Source: Streptomyces sp. CB01201 (GTDB taxonomy: Bacteria; Actinomycetota; Actinomycetes; Streptomycetales; Streptomycetaceae). Taken from it: a DNA stretch of 64,000 nucleotides. Of this stretch, positions 50,573-59,060 are shown one piece after another. The notes under the pieces are model-generated. The model had not been told where the DNA came from, searched no databases, and saw nothing but the letters and a program-made list of their open reading frames with translations. Every line of letters starts with the position of its first letter. Within the stretch, counting starts at the first letter, position 1. The stretch is from NCBI RefSeq assembly GCF_002803085.1, contig NZ_NNBJ01000010.1, positions 62,001 to 126,000 of the forward strand, given 5' to 3'. A program made the translations under genes and the position numbers.

Positions 50573-51583
50573 CTAGGAGTTCAGCTCCGCCAGCGTGCGC
50601 AGCGTCAAGGGGTCCGGTGAGGTGACCAACAGGTCCGTCACCGGGCCCTTTCGCCACAACTCAAGCCGTTCCGCGATGCGTTGACGCGGGCCCACCAGGG
50701 AGATCTCGTCGGCGAACGCGTCCGGCACGGCGAGCACCGCCTCCTCGCGGCGGCCCGCGAGGAACAGCTCCTGGATGCGGCGGGCGGCGTCCTCGTACCC
50801 CATGCGGGCCATCAGGTCGGCGTGGAAGTTGCGGGCCGCGTGGCCCATGCCGCCGATGTAGAAGCCGAGCATCGCCTTCACCGGGAGCAGCCCCTCCGCG
50901 AGGTCGTCGCAGACCTGGGCCCGCACCATGGGAGCCACCAGGAAGCCCTCGCGCAGCTCCGTCAGCGAGGCCTCGTAGACGCCCGTGCGGGTCGGCGACC
51001 AGTACAGCGGGAGCCAGCCGTCCGCGATGCGGGTGGTCTGGGCGATGTTCTTGGGGCCCTCGGCGCCGAGCAGTACGGGGATGTCCGGACGCAGGGGGTG
51101 GGTGATGGCCTTGAGCGGCTTGCCCAGACCGCTCCCGTCCGCGCCCGCGTAGGGATGCGCGTGGAAACGGCCGTCGAGCTCCACCGGGCCTTCGCGGCGC
51201 AGCACTTGGCGGATGACGTCGACGTACTCGCGGGTCGCGGTGAGCGGGCTCGACGGGAACGGCCTGCCGTACCAGCCCTCCACCACCTGCGGCCCCGAGA
51301 GCCCGAGGCCCAGCATCATCCGGCCGCCCGAGAGGTGGTCCAGGGTGAGGGCGTGCATGGCGGTGGCGGTGGGGGTGCGCGCGGCCATCTGCGCGACCGC
51401 GGTGCCGAGCCGGATGCGGGAGGTGTGCGCGGCGATCCAGGTCAGCGGGGTGAAGGCGTCCGAGCCCCAGGCCTCCGCGGTCCACACCGAGTGGTAGCCC
51501 AACTCCTCGGCCGTGCGCGCGAGTTCGAGGTGGGCGGGGTTCGGTCCGCGCCCCCAGTAGCCGAGTGCGAGTCCCAGGCGCAT
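50573..51583 (-). CDS. LLM-class F420-dependent oxidoreductase
   Basis: 336 residues of the luciferase-like monooxygenase fold. N-terminal LALGYWGRGPNPAHLELARTAEELGYHSVWTAEAWGSDAF in pieces, TSRIRLGTAVAQMAARTPTATAMHA, LSGGRMMLGLGLSGPQVVEGWYG and VLLGAEGPKNIAQTTRIADGWLP. These match the actinobacterial F420-dependent LLM group. ATG 51583 has GGAGGGG seven bases upstream. A palindrome of the CTGAC type lies 20 bp beyond the start, as at the P450 and acyl-CoA dehydrogenase genes, so it probably belongs to the same lipid/steroid network. The substrate is not known. Confidence 0.85.
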   Translation of the reverse strand: MRLGLALGYWGRGPNPAHLELARTAEELGYHSVWTAEAWGSDAFTPLTWIAAHTSRIRLGTAVAQMAARTPTATAMHALTLDHLSGGRMMLGLGLSGPQVVEGWYGRPFPSSPLTATREYVDVIRQVLRREGPVELDGRFHAHPYAGADGSGLGKPLKAITHPLRPDIPVLLGAEGPKNIAQTTRIADGWLPLYWSPTRTGVYEASLTELREGFLVAPMVRAQVCDDLAEGLLPVKAMLGFYIGGMGHAARNFHADLMARMGYEDAARRIQELFLAGRREEAVLAVPDAFADEISLVGPRQRIAERLELWRKGPVTDLLVTSPDPLTLRTLAELNS

Positions 51584-51601
51584 AGGGCGTCCCCTCCAGT
51601 G

Positions 51602-51620
51602 ATCTGACGATCCGTCAGGG
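51602..51620. promoter_or_regulatory. CTGAC-type palindrome upstream of the LLM gene
   Basis: CTGACG-ATC-CGTCAG (51604-51618) is a perfect 6+6 inverted repeat. It is the second of three such sites. Confidence 0.75.
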
Positions 51621-51632
51621 GACTGTAGGGCA

Positions 51633-51665
51633 ACGGCCCCCCGCCCGGAAGGGGCGGGGGGCCGT
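51633..51665 (-). terminator. Terminator after the DUF5336 gene
   Basis: Perfect 14-bp stem (51633-51646 with 51652-51665), 5-nt loop, 18 bp beyond the stop. Confidence 0.75.
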
Positions 51666-51683
51666 CGGAGCGCTACGGGGCGA

Positions 51684-52553
51684 TCAGCCGCGCTGGATGC
51701 CGGTGGTGTCCTGGAGGACTCCGCGGCGGCCGTCCTGGGTCTGGGCCACCAGGCCGGGACCGCGCTGGTCCACGGCCAAGTACCAGGTACCGGGGGCCAG
51801 TTCGGCGATCGGGGTGGGCGAGCCGTCCTCCGCGTACAGCGGGCGGGCGACGGGGACCGCGAACCAGAACGGGGCGAAGTCGCCGGCCGGGGCGGCCGCG
51901 GCGGGCTGCGCCTGGGCGTCCTGGTGCGGCTCGGCCGCGGCGGGCGCCTGCGCCTGCGCGCCGAACGGCTGGGCCTGGGCCTGGGCGTGCGGGTGGCCGC
52001 CGAGGCTCGGGTCGCCGGGCTGTGCGCCATAGGGCTGCTGGGCGGCGCCCGGGTAGCCGTAGCCACCGGCCGACTGGGGTGCGCCCGGGTAGCCGTAGGG
52101 CTGCGGGGCGGCCGGCTTCGGGGCGCCCATCAGCGGCGCCTTGAGCGCGGCCACCAGCGGGGTGGCGACGGCGGCCGCGGCCAGCACGAGCGCGGCGATC
52201 AGGCCGAGGATCAGGCCGGCGCCGGAGCCGTGTGCGTCGATGACCGTCCAGAACGCGGTCCACGCGGCGAAGACCGTGAACGCGACACCGAACTGCGTGA
52301 GGTCCAGGCCCGCGATCTGCTTGGGCTGCGGCAGCGAGCGACCGACGACGACCAGGACCGCACCGATGATGCCGGCGAGGAACATGCTCATCAGGAGCGA
52401 GAGCGAGTCCCAGGCATTCGGCGCTTCGATGCTCGGGCAGAACTGGCCGGAGCAGCTCGGAGCGGATGTGAGATTCAGGAACGAGGCGATGAACAGCACC
52501 ACCGCTGCACCGATCACCACGCCGTCGCCTCGTGTGAGGGAGCGGATGTTCAC
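51684..52553 (-). CDS. DUF5336-like tetraspan membrane protein with Pro/Ala/Gln tail
   Basis: 289 residues. Four transmembrane helices occupy residues 1-140 (VVIGAAVVLFIASFLNLTSA, LMSMFLAGIIGAVLVVVG, TQFGVAFTVFAAWTAFWTV and LILGLIAALVLAAAAVATPL). A low-complexity tail of YGYPGA, PYGAQPG and AQAQ repeats follows, then a small C-terminal domain (APFWFAVPVARPLYAEDG, APGTWYLAVDQRGPGLVAQTQDGRRGVLQ in pieces) resembling the DUF5336/tail regions of Streptomyces proteins. Two external cysteines (APSCSGQFC) may pair. The function is unknown. The promoter side is AT-rich. Confidence 0.75.
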   Translation of the reverse strand: MNIRSLTRGDGVVIGAAVVLFIASFLNLTSAPSCSGQFCPSIEAPNAWDSLSLLMSMFLAGIIGAVLVVVGRSLPQPKQIAGLDLTQFGVAFTVFAAWTAFWTVIDAHGSGAGLILGLIAALVLAAAAVATPLVAALKAPLMGAPKPAAPQPYGYPGAPQSAGGYGYPGAAQQPYGAQPGDPSLGGHPHAQAQAQPFGAQAQAPAAAEPHQDAQAQPAAAAPAGDFAPFWFAVPVARPLYAEDGSPTPIAELAPGTWYLAVDQRGPGLVAQTQDGRRGVLQDTTGIQRG

Positions 52554-52697
52554 GTAAAAGTCCTCTTTTGTGTCGTCTCGTCGGGGCGGTCATCGCTGCC
52601 GCCGGTGTACGTGCACACGGCGTGAAGCTCTAGGTGGTTCCCCCTGTGCGGATGAATCTATCGTCTGGAACTGTGGGCCGTACGGCGGGTCGGGAGC

Positions 52698-53666
52698 CTA
52701 CCCGCCCAGGAACGCCGTAATGCCGTCGGCGATCCCCTGCGCCGCCTTCTGGTGCCAGTCCGCACTCTTGAGAAGTGCCGAATCCCGGGAATCGCGCATG
52801 TTGCCGCACTCGATGAACACCTTGGGAACGGTCGACAGGTTGAGACCGCCGAGGTCGCTCCGGGTGTCCAACGCGGTTCCGCCGCCCACGTAGTTGGAGG
52901 CGTTCATGCCGGTGTCCTGGACGAACTTCCCCGCGATCCGCACACCGAGTTCACGCGAGGGCCCCACGATCGGGGCGGTGTCGGCGCCGCCGCCCTTCAC
53001 CTTGGCGGGCAGGATGACATGGAAGCCGCGCTGGCCCTGGGCGGCACCGTCCGCGTGCACCGATACGACGGCGTCCGCCTTCGCCCGATTCCCGATCCGG
53101 GCCCGCTCGTCCACGCACGGCCCGAATGTCCGGTCGCCGTCGTGGGTGAAGACGACCTTGGCACCCTGCTTTTCCAGGATCGCCCTGATCCGGTGCGACA
53201 CATCAAGGGTGAACTCGGCTTCCGTATAACCGTCGTTGGTCTCCGTGCCGGTGGTGTCGCATTCCTTCTCGTTCGTTCCGATGTCCACCGGCTGATTGAT
53301 CTCTTTTGTATGCCGGAAATTATTCGGATTGTGACCCGGATCGATGACGACGGTCTTTCCGGCGAGCGTCCCGGTGCCGGAGCCGCCCCCGGGCGGCGCC
53401 GAGGGGGCGGGGGAGGAGGGGCTGCCCTGCGGGGTCGGGGTGCCGGTGGCGGTGCCGGTCCCGGGGCGCGAGGACTGCACGGTGCGGCTGGGCAGGGGCA
53501 GGACCTGCGGCGGCTTGTCGTCATGGCCGCCGGTCCCCTCCATCGCCTGCCACACGAGCCAGCCCGCGAGGGCGGTCGGCGCCAGCGCGGCGAGGGCGAC
53601 GAGGGCCCGGCCGCGCACGCGGCGCGACCGGCTGTCCTGATTCGATGACTCGCTGTCGTACGGCAC
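52698..53666 (-). CDS. N-acetylmuramoyl-L-alanine amidase (Amidase_3), membrane-anchored
   Basis: 322 residues. Short cytoplasmic start, one transmembrane helix (LVALAALAPTALAGWLVWQ), a Ser/Pro/Thr linker, then an Amidase_3 domain from about residue 105: VVIDPGHNPNN (zinc His), YTEAEFTLDVSHRIRAILE (zinc Glu), ADAVVSVHADGA (zinc His) and VPKVFIECGNMRDSRDS with the catalytic Glu. The zinc ligands are all present. It cleaves the MurNAc-L-Ala bond in peptidoglycan outside the membrane. It is transcribed alone. Confidence 0.9.
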   Translation of the reverse strand: MPYDSESSNQDSRSRRVRGRALVALAALAPTALAGWLVWQAMEGTGGHDDKPPQVLPLPSRTVQSSRPGTGTATGTPTPQGSPSSPAPSAPPGGGSGTGTLAGKTVVIDPGHNPNNFRHTKEINQPVDIGTNEKECDTTGTETNDGYTEAEFTLDVSHRIRAILEKQGAKVVFTHDGDRTFGPCVDERARIGNRAKADAVVSVHADGAAQGQRGFHVILPAKVKGGGADTAPIVGPSRELGVRIAGKFVQDTGMNASNYVGGGTALDTRSDLGGLNLSTVPKVFIECGNMRDSRDSALLKSADWHQKAAQGIADGITAFLGG

Positions 53667-53722
53667 GAGCCGATGCTAGCCGCGCCCTTCTCCCGCGCCC
53701 CGGCACTCGGTTCCGCGCCGTG

Positions 53723-54370
53723 TCACCAGGCGGCGGGCGTGCGGCGCAGGACGCGCAGCGAGTCGGTGGCCGAGACCTCGGTGAACGCGCCGGACTCCAG
53801 GGCCCGCAGATAGACCCGGTACGGCGCCTGGCCGGTGAACTCGTCCAGCGGATCCGGGAAGACGTCGTGGATGACGAGGGTGCCGCCCTCGGCGAGCTTC
53901 GGCGCCCAGCCCTCGTAGTCGGCGTTCGCGTGCTCGTCGGTGTGGCCGCCGTCGATGAAGACGAGGCCGAGCCGGCCGCCCCACGCCCGCGCGACCTGCG
54001 GGGAGCGTCCGACCACCGCGATCACGTGGTCCTCAAGGCCCGCCGCGTGCAGGGTCCGCCGGAAGGTGGGCAGCGTGTCCATCCGGCCGACCTCCGGGTC
54101 GACCACCGTCGGGTCGTGGAAGTCCCAGCCCGGCTGCTGCTCCTCGCTGCCGCGGTGGTGGTCGACGGTGACCGCGACCGTGCCGCTCTCGCGGGCGGCC
54201 TCGGCGAGCAGGATCGTGGAGCGCCCGCAGTACGTGCCGACCTCAAGCAGCGGCAGCCCGAGCGCACCGGCCGCGGCGGCCGCCTCGTACAGGGCGAGCC
54301 CTTCGCGTACCGGCATGAAGCCCTTGGCCGCCTCGAAGGCGGCCAGGATCTGAGGCTTGGGAGTGGCCAC
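53723..54370 (-). CDS. Class I SAM methyltransferase (Methyltransf_24-like)
   Basis: About 215 residues. Motif I LPLLEVGTYCGRSTILLAEAA, VAVTVDHHRGSEEQQPGWDF, VGRSPQVARAWGGRLGLVFIDGGH and EGGTLVIHDVFPDPLDEF. The histidine/aspartate-rich DHHRGS and DGGH motifs fit the Methyltransf_24/CmcI-like family, where they bind metal. GTG 54370 has GAGGAG eight bases upstream. It is transcribed alone and its substrate is unknown. Confidence 0.82.
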   Translation of the reverse strand: MATPKPQILAAFEAAKGFMPVREGLALYEAAAAAGALGLPLLEVGTYCGRSTILLAEAARESGTVAVTVDHHRGSEEQQPGWDFHDPTVVDPEVGRMDTLPTFRRTLHAAGLEDHVIAVVGRSPQVARAWGGRLGLVFIDGGHTDEHANADYEGWAPKLAEGGTLVIHDVFPDPLDEFTGQAPYRVYLRALESGAFTEVSATDSLRVLRRTPAAW

Positions 54371-54635
54371 GGCCCGGCTCCTCGGGGTCGTAGGTGTGTG
54401 GGCGGTCCATGGTGCCGTACGCGTCCGGGGGCGCCCCCGGCGGGCGGGGTCCGGCAGGGGGGCGGGCGGAGCCGGGGCCCGGCGGGGTGCCCTCTCCGAC
54501 TTCACTTGGCGAGCGGGGCGTGAGCTGACCTGCGGCTCGCAAGCTTCGGTTGGAAGTCGAAGCCTCGGACCGTCCAGGTTTAGGTGGCGAAATCGAGGGT
54601 GTCTTCGACGGCATGTTCTGGCCCCACCCCTCTCG

Positions 54636-55046
54636 TCAGACTGCCAGCCGCGTGGGCACGGCGTCCGCCCGCCCGTAGGCGAGCACCTGGGCAAGGATCT
54701 CGCGGAACCGGGTGACATCTTCGGCCGGAGCCTCGATGACGGCCTCGATCTCGCCCTCGTCCAGCCGAAGGCTCTCCAGCGCCTCGGGATCCAGTGAGAT
54801 GCGGAGGATGTTGCCGTCCAGGACGGCTTCCCGCACGCATCCGTATGCCGTCCCCTGGCTAGCGGTGACGAGGCAGTGCGTGTCCATTCCCAGCGCGACC
54901 TCCTGGTCATCGGGCTCTTCTTCGCCCGCCATGAACATCAGGATGAAGCCGCTGCCATCCTCGCCCTCCGCGAGGGCGGCCTCGGTGAAGTAGCCATCAG
55001 GATCGATCTCCGTGGTAGCGACGCGAGCGGTGAATCGGTACGTCAT
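54636..55046 (-). CDS. Imm10-like immunity protein
   Basis: 136 residues. The mid-protein motif ALGMDTHCLVTASQGTAYGCV followed by LRISLDPEALESLRLDEGEIEAV in pieces matches Imm10 immunity proteins of polymorphic toxin systems. The rest is a compact alpha+beta domain. No toxin gene is adjacent: neighbours are a methyltransferase and an acyl-CoA dehydrogenase. It may be an orphan immunity gene protecting against kin toxins, or a co-opted protein. Identification is from motif memory. Confidence 0.7.
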   Translation of the reverse strand: MTYRFTARVATTEIDPDGYFTEAALAEGEDGSGFILMFMAGEEEPDDQEVALGMDTHCLVTASQGTAYGCVREAVLDGNILRISLDPEALESLRLDEGEIEAVIEAPAEDVTRFREILAQVLAYGRADAVPTRLAV

Positions 55047-55247
55047 GACGAGGTTGTATCAAGGCGGTCAGACAGGGCGTCCAGGAGGGGCGTCGACGTC
55101 ATCACAGCCAAGGTGGGGCCACTCCAAACCGTTCGCAAGGTTGTCGCGGAACTCGCCACTTCCCTAGCAAGGTCGATCTGGAATTCGCCAGGTTCACGCG
55201 TGCAGGAGACGGGGGCCGCGCGGGGCCGGGCCGGCAAGCTCACAGTT

Positions 55248-55266
55248 ATCTGACCTTCCGTCAGAT
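55248..55266. promoter_or_regulatory. CTGAC-type palindrome upstream of the acyl-CoA dehydrogenase
   Basis: ATCTGAC-CTTCC-GTCAGAT, a perfect 7+7 inverted repeat directly abutting the KstR-type box at 55267. Confidence 0.8.
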
Positions 55267-55280
55267 TGAAACGTGTTCTA
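55267..55280. promoter_or_regulatory. KstR-type box upstream of the acyl-CoA dehydrogenase
   Basis: TGAAACGTGTTCTA matches all eight fixed positions of TnnAACnnGTTnnA. It lies 43 bp upstream of the start codon. Confidence 0.85.
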
Positions 55281-55323
55281 CTCTTGCGCCGTTCTTCAGG
55301 ACCGGCGACGGGTGAGGGCGTCC

Positions 55324-57480
55324 ATGGGCATCGCGATCACGCAAGAACAGCGGGAGCTGGCCGAGGCGGTACGCGGCTGGCTCGCCCGGGCCGTGCCGGT
55401 GGAGAAGGTGCGCGGGCTCCTGGACGCGCCGGGGGCCGCGGAGGGCCGCCCGCTGTTCTGGGACGGGCTCGCCGCACAGGGGCTGCTCGGCATCCACCTC
55501 GGCGAGGAGTTCGGCGGGGGCGGCCTCGTGGAACTCGCGGTCGTCCTGGAGGAGGCGGGCCGCGGGCTGCTGCCCGGCCCCTACCTCTCCTCGGTGCTCG
55601 CGGCCGAGCTGCTGCGCCGCGCCGGACGGCACGCCCTGGCCGCGGACGTCGCCGGGGGCCGCACGACCGCGGCCGTGGCACTCGGCGCGGGCACGCTCTG
55701 TGCCGTCGAGGGAGCGGGCGGCTGGCTCCTGGACGGCACCGCGCCACCCGTACTGGCCGCCGGGCAGGCCGAGTTGGTGGTCCTCGCGGCCAAGGCCCAC
55801 CACCGCACGCTGTGGCTCGCCGTCGACGCCGAGGCGCTGGGCGTGCGCACCCAGCACAGCACCGACCCGACCCGGCCCACCGCCGAGGTCCGGGCCGAGG
55901 GAGTCGTGGTCCCGGCGGACCGGATCCTGGACGTCGACTCGGCGCTGGTGCGCGACCTCGCCGCCGTCCTCTTCGCCGCCGAGTCCTGCGGCACGGCGGC
56001 CCGCACGCTGGAGATCGCGGCCGAACACGCCAAGGTGCGCGAGCAGTTCGGGCGCCCCATCGGCCAGTTCCAGGCGGTCAAGCACCTGTGCGCGGACATG
56101 CTCGTACGCGTGGAACAGGCTCGCGCGCTGGTGTGGGACGCGGCCCGTGCCATGGACGAGCCGGCCGAGGTGCGCGGCCTGGCCGCTTCGCTGGCCGCCG
56201 CCACCGCCGTGGACGCGGCCTGCTCCTGCGCCAAGGACTGCGTCCAGATCCTCGGCGGCATCGGCTTCACCTGGGAGCACGACGCCCACCTGTATCTGCG
56301 CCGGGCCCTGGTCGCCCGCCAGCTCCTGGGTGCCGGGGACGGCCACCGGCTGCGGGCGGTGCGCCTCGCCGGTGGGGGCGCCCGGCGCGAGCTGCGCATG
56401 GAGTTGCCGCCCGAGGCCGAGAACTTCCGCGGGCCCGCCCGTGCGGTGATCGACACCGCACGGGGCCTCGACCCGGGTGCGGCGCGCCGCGCCCTGGCCC
56501 CGACCGGCTACGCGGCCCCGCACCTGCCGGCCCCTCATGGCCTGGGCGCGGGGCCGGTCCAACAGCTCGTCATCCAGGAGGAGTTGAGGAGGGCGGGGGT
56601 CAAGGTGGGCGACCTCGGGATCGCCACCTGGGTGGTGCCCTCGCTGCTCGCCCACGGCAGCGGACCCCAGCAGGACCGCTTCCTCGCCCCCACCCTGCGC
56701 GGCGAGCTGCTGTGGTGCCAGCTGTTCTCCGAACCCGGCGCCGGCTCCGACCTCGCCTCGCTGCGCACCCGGGCCGAGCGCACCGACGACGGCTGGCGGG
56801 TCACCGGACAGAAGGTGTGGACGAGCGCCGCGCAGTGGGCGGACTACGGCATCCTGCTGGCCCGCACTGATCCGGCGGCCCCCAAGCACCAGGGGCTCAC
56901 CTATTTCCTCGTCGACATGAAGCGGACCGAGGGCATCGACATCCGCCCCCTGAAGGAGATCACCGGCGACTCCCTCTTCAACGAGGTCTACTTCGACGGG
57001 GCGCTGCTGCCGCCCGACGCCGTGGTCGGCGAGGTGAACGGCGGCTGGCAGGTGGCCCGCAACACGTTGGGCAACGAACGCGTCCACATGGCCGACCAGG
57101 TCGCCTTCGACACCGGTCTGGAGGCGCTGATCGACCGCGCCGACGGGCTCGACGGGGCGTACCGGGCGCGGATCGGCGCGCTCGCCGCCGAGGCGCACGC
57201 GCTGGCCTGCATCGGCCTGCGCACCACCATGCAGCAGGTGTCCGGCCTGGAACCGGGCGCGGGGGCCAGCGTCCGCAAGCTCGTCCAGACCCCGCACCAG
57301 CAGAAGGTGGCGGAGCTCACGCTCGAACTCCTCGGCCCCGAGGGCGCGGTGGCCGAGGGCCCCGGGGAGCGGGCCGTGCACGGCTTCCTCATGTCGCGCT
57401 GCCTGACCATCGCGGGCGGCACCACCCAGGTCCAGCTCAATGTCGTCGCCGAGCGCATCCTCGGCCTGCCCCGAGACTGA
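55324..57480 (+). CDS. fadE34: Double-length acyl-CoA dehydrogenase (FadE34-like)
   Basis: 718 residues containing two acyl-CoA dehydrogenase modules in tandem. Module 1 (about 1-350): ITQEQRELAEAVRGWLARAV, EEFGGGGLVELAVVLEEAGR, EHAKVREQFGRPIGQFQAVKH and CVQILGGIGFTWEHDAHLYLRR in pieces. Module 2 (about 355-718): LFSEPGAGSDLASLRTRAE, GWRVTGQKVWTSAAQWADY and TIAGGTTQVQLNVVAERILG. Single-chain double modules of about 710 residues characterise FadE34 (Rv3573c), which acts on steroid side-chain CoA esters. The upstream palindrome and KstR-type box support this. It is 14 bp ahead of the SCP-x-type thiolase, so they form an operon. Confidence 0.85.
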   Translation: MGIAITQEQRELAEAVRGWLARAVPVEKVRGLLDAPGAAEGRPLFWDGLAAQGLLGIHLGEEFGGGGLVELAVVLEEAGRGLLPGPYLSSVLAAELLRRAGRHALAADVAGGRTTAAVALGAGTLCAVEGAGGWLLDGTAPPVLAAGQAELVVLAAKAHHRTLWLAVDAEALGVRTQHSTDPTRPTAEVRAEGVVVPADRILDVDSALVRDLAAVLFAAESCGTAARTLEIAAEHAKVREQFGRPIGQFQAVKHLCADMLVRVEQARALVWDAARAMDEPAEVRGLAASLAAATAVDAACSCAKDCVQILGGIGFTWEHDAHLYLRRALVARQLLGAGDGHRLRAVRLAGGGARRELRMELPPEAENFRGPARAVIDTARGLDPGAARRALAPTGYAAPHLPAPHGLGAGPVQQLVIQEELRRAGVKVGDLGIATWVVPSLLAHGSGPQQDRFLAPTLRGELLWCQLFSEPGAGSDLASLRTRAERTDDGWRVTGQKVWTSAAQWADYGILLARTDPAAPKHQGLTYFLVDMKRTEGIDIRPLKEITGDSLFNEVYFDGALLPPDAVVGEVNGGWQVARNTLGNERVHMADQVAFDTGLEALIDRADGLDGAYRARIGALAAEAHALACIGLRTTMQQVSGLEPGAGASVRKLVQTPHQQKVAELTLELLGPEGAVAEGPGERAVHGFLMSRCLTIAGGTTQVQLNVVAERILGLPRD

Positions 57481-57494
57481 AGGGTTCCGTTGCC

Positions 57495-58694
57495 GTGAAG
57501 AGTGCGATGAAGAGTTACGTCGTCGGTGTCGGCATGACGAAGTTCGAGAAGCCGGAGTCCCGCGACTGGCAGTACTGGGACATGGCGAAGGAGGCGGGCA
57601 GCGCGGCACTCGCGGACGCGGGCGTCGACTACGCACTGGTGGAACAGGTCCCCGTCGGCTACTGCTTCCAGGCCTCGACGGCCGGCCAACGCGCCGTGTA
57701 CGAACTGGGGTTGACGGGTGTGCCCGTCTACAACGTCAACAACAACTGTGCGACCGGGGCGAGCGCGCTGATGCTGGCGCGGCAGTTCGTCGAGGGCGGC
57801 GTCAGCGACTGCGTGCTCGCGCTCGGCTTCGAGAAGATGAAGCGGGGCGCCCTGGGCGGCGGCTCGGACGGGGGCGACTTCGCGACGTCCCCCGTGGCCC
57901 GCCACTACGGGATCATGGCGGCCCGGCACGGCTTCGAGATGACCCCGCCCACCGCGCAGATCTTCGGCAACGCGGCGCGCGAGCACATGGAGCGGTACGG
58001 GACGACCGCGGCGCAGCTCGCCGCGGTGGGCGCCAAGAACCACCGGCACTCGGTGAACAACCCCAACGCCCAGTTCCGGGACGCCTGTTCGGTGGAGGAG
58101 GTGCTCGCGGCGAAGACCATCCACCGGCCGCTCACCAAGCTCCAGTGCTCACCGACGTCGGACGGGGCCGCGGCGGCGGTCGTCGTCTCGGAGCGATTCG
58201 TGGAGCGGCACGGGCTTGCCGACCGGGCGGTGGAGATCGCCGGGCAGGCGATGACGACGGACACGGAGGAGTCCTTCGCGTCGGGGAGCTGCATCGACGC
58301 GGTGGGGGCGCCGATGTCCCGGTCGGCCGGGCGGCAGGCCTTCGAGCGGGCGGGCCTCGGCATCGAGGAGGTCGACGTGATCGAGCTGCACGACTGCTTC
58401 TCGATCAACGAGCTGCTCACCTACGAGGCGTTGGGGATGTGCGGGGCGGGGGAGTCGGGGAAACTGATCGAATCCGGCGCGACGACGTACGGCGGGCGGT
58501 GGGTGGTCAACCCCTCCGGGGGCCTGATCTCGAAGGGCCATCCGCTGGGCGCGACGGGGCTGGCGCAGGCGGCCGAGCTGGTGTGGCAGTTGCGGGGGGC
58601 TGCGGGGGCGCGGCAGGTGCCGGGCGCCCGGGTCGGCCTCGCCCACAACATCGGCCTCGGCGGCGCGGCGGTGGTGACGGTGCTGCGCCGCTGA
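57495..58694 (+). CDS. SCP-x/lipid-transfer-type thiolase
   Basis: 399 residues. Thiolase-fold elements: VNNNCATGASALMLARQF with Cys85, IELHDCFSINELLTYEALG, NPSGGLISKGHPLGATGLAQ with the conserved histidine, and RVGLAHNIGLGGAAVVTVL. The C-terminal second cysteine of ordinary thiolases is replaced by HNIGLGG, as in SCP-x/lipid-transfer proteins (Ltp2-4 type), which act in steroid side-chain thiolysis or retro-aldol cleavage. GTG 57495 or ATG 57507 are both possible starts. It follows the FadE34-like gene within 15 bp and shares its regulation. No DUF35 partner is adjacent. Confidence 0.85.
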   Translation: MKSAMKSYVVGVGMTKFEKPESRDWQYWDMAKEAGSAALADAGVDYALVEQVPVGYCFQASTAGQRAVYELGLTGVPVYNVNNNCATGASALMLARQFVEGGVSDCVLALGFEKMKRGALGGGSDGGDFATSPVARHYGIMAARHGFEMTPPTAQIFGNAAREHMERYGTTAAQLAAVGAKNHRHSVNNPNAQFRDACSVEEVLAAKTIHRPLTKLQCSPTSDGAAAAVVVSERFVERHGLADRAVEIAGQAMTTDTEESFASGSCIDAVGAPMSRSAGRQAFERAGLGIEEVDVIELHDCFSINELLTYEALGMCGAGESGKLIESGATTYGGRWVVNPSGGLISKGHPLGATGLAQAAELVWQLRGAAGARQVPGARVGLAHNIGLGGAAVVTVLRR

Positions 58695-58704
58695 GTCCTC
58701 CCCA

Positions 58705-59030
58705 CCCCGCCCCTTCCCGCAACCCTCCGGGGGGTGAAGTGCCCTTGGGGGCTCCGCCCCCAGACCCCCAGTCGCGCCTTAAGGGCGCTCGTCCTCAATC
58801 TCCCCCAAGGCCTTAAGGGCCAGGGGGGACCCCCATGACGGGCTGAAGATGCTCGTGCGGGCCAGCACCGAGGCCTTTGGGGGCGCGGGGAACTGCGCGA
58901 TCAGCCACGCACGGCCCGCAGCCGAACTCGCACCCAGACCCTCCCATACCCCCCCCGAGGGTCGGGAAGGGGCGGGGCGGGGCGACTCCCGGGGTCCGGG
59001 GCGGAGCCCCAGGGCCCCTCAGCCGAAAGG
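58705..59030. repeat. Mosaic intergenic repeat cluster downstream of the thiolase
   Basis: Modules in order: GGGGGCTCCGCCCCCAGACC (58747-58766), GGGCGCTCGTCCTCAAT, GGGCCAGGGGGGACCCCCAT (58820-58839), the core GGGGCGCGGGGAACTGCGCG (58879-58898) and GGGGCGGAGCCCCAGGGCCC near 58997. It is a further copy of the arrangement at 34640-35123. No gene is supported in 58695-59060. Confidence 0.85.
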
Positions 59031-59060
59031 GGCTGTAACGGGCGCCCGCCCCGTGCGACC

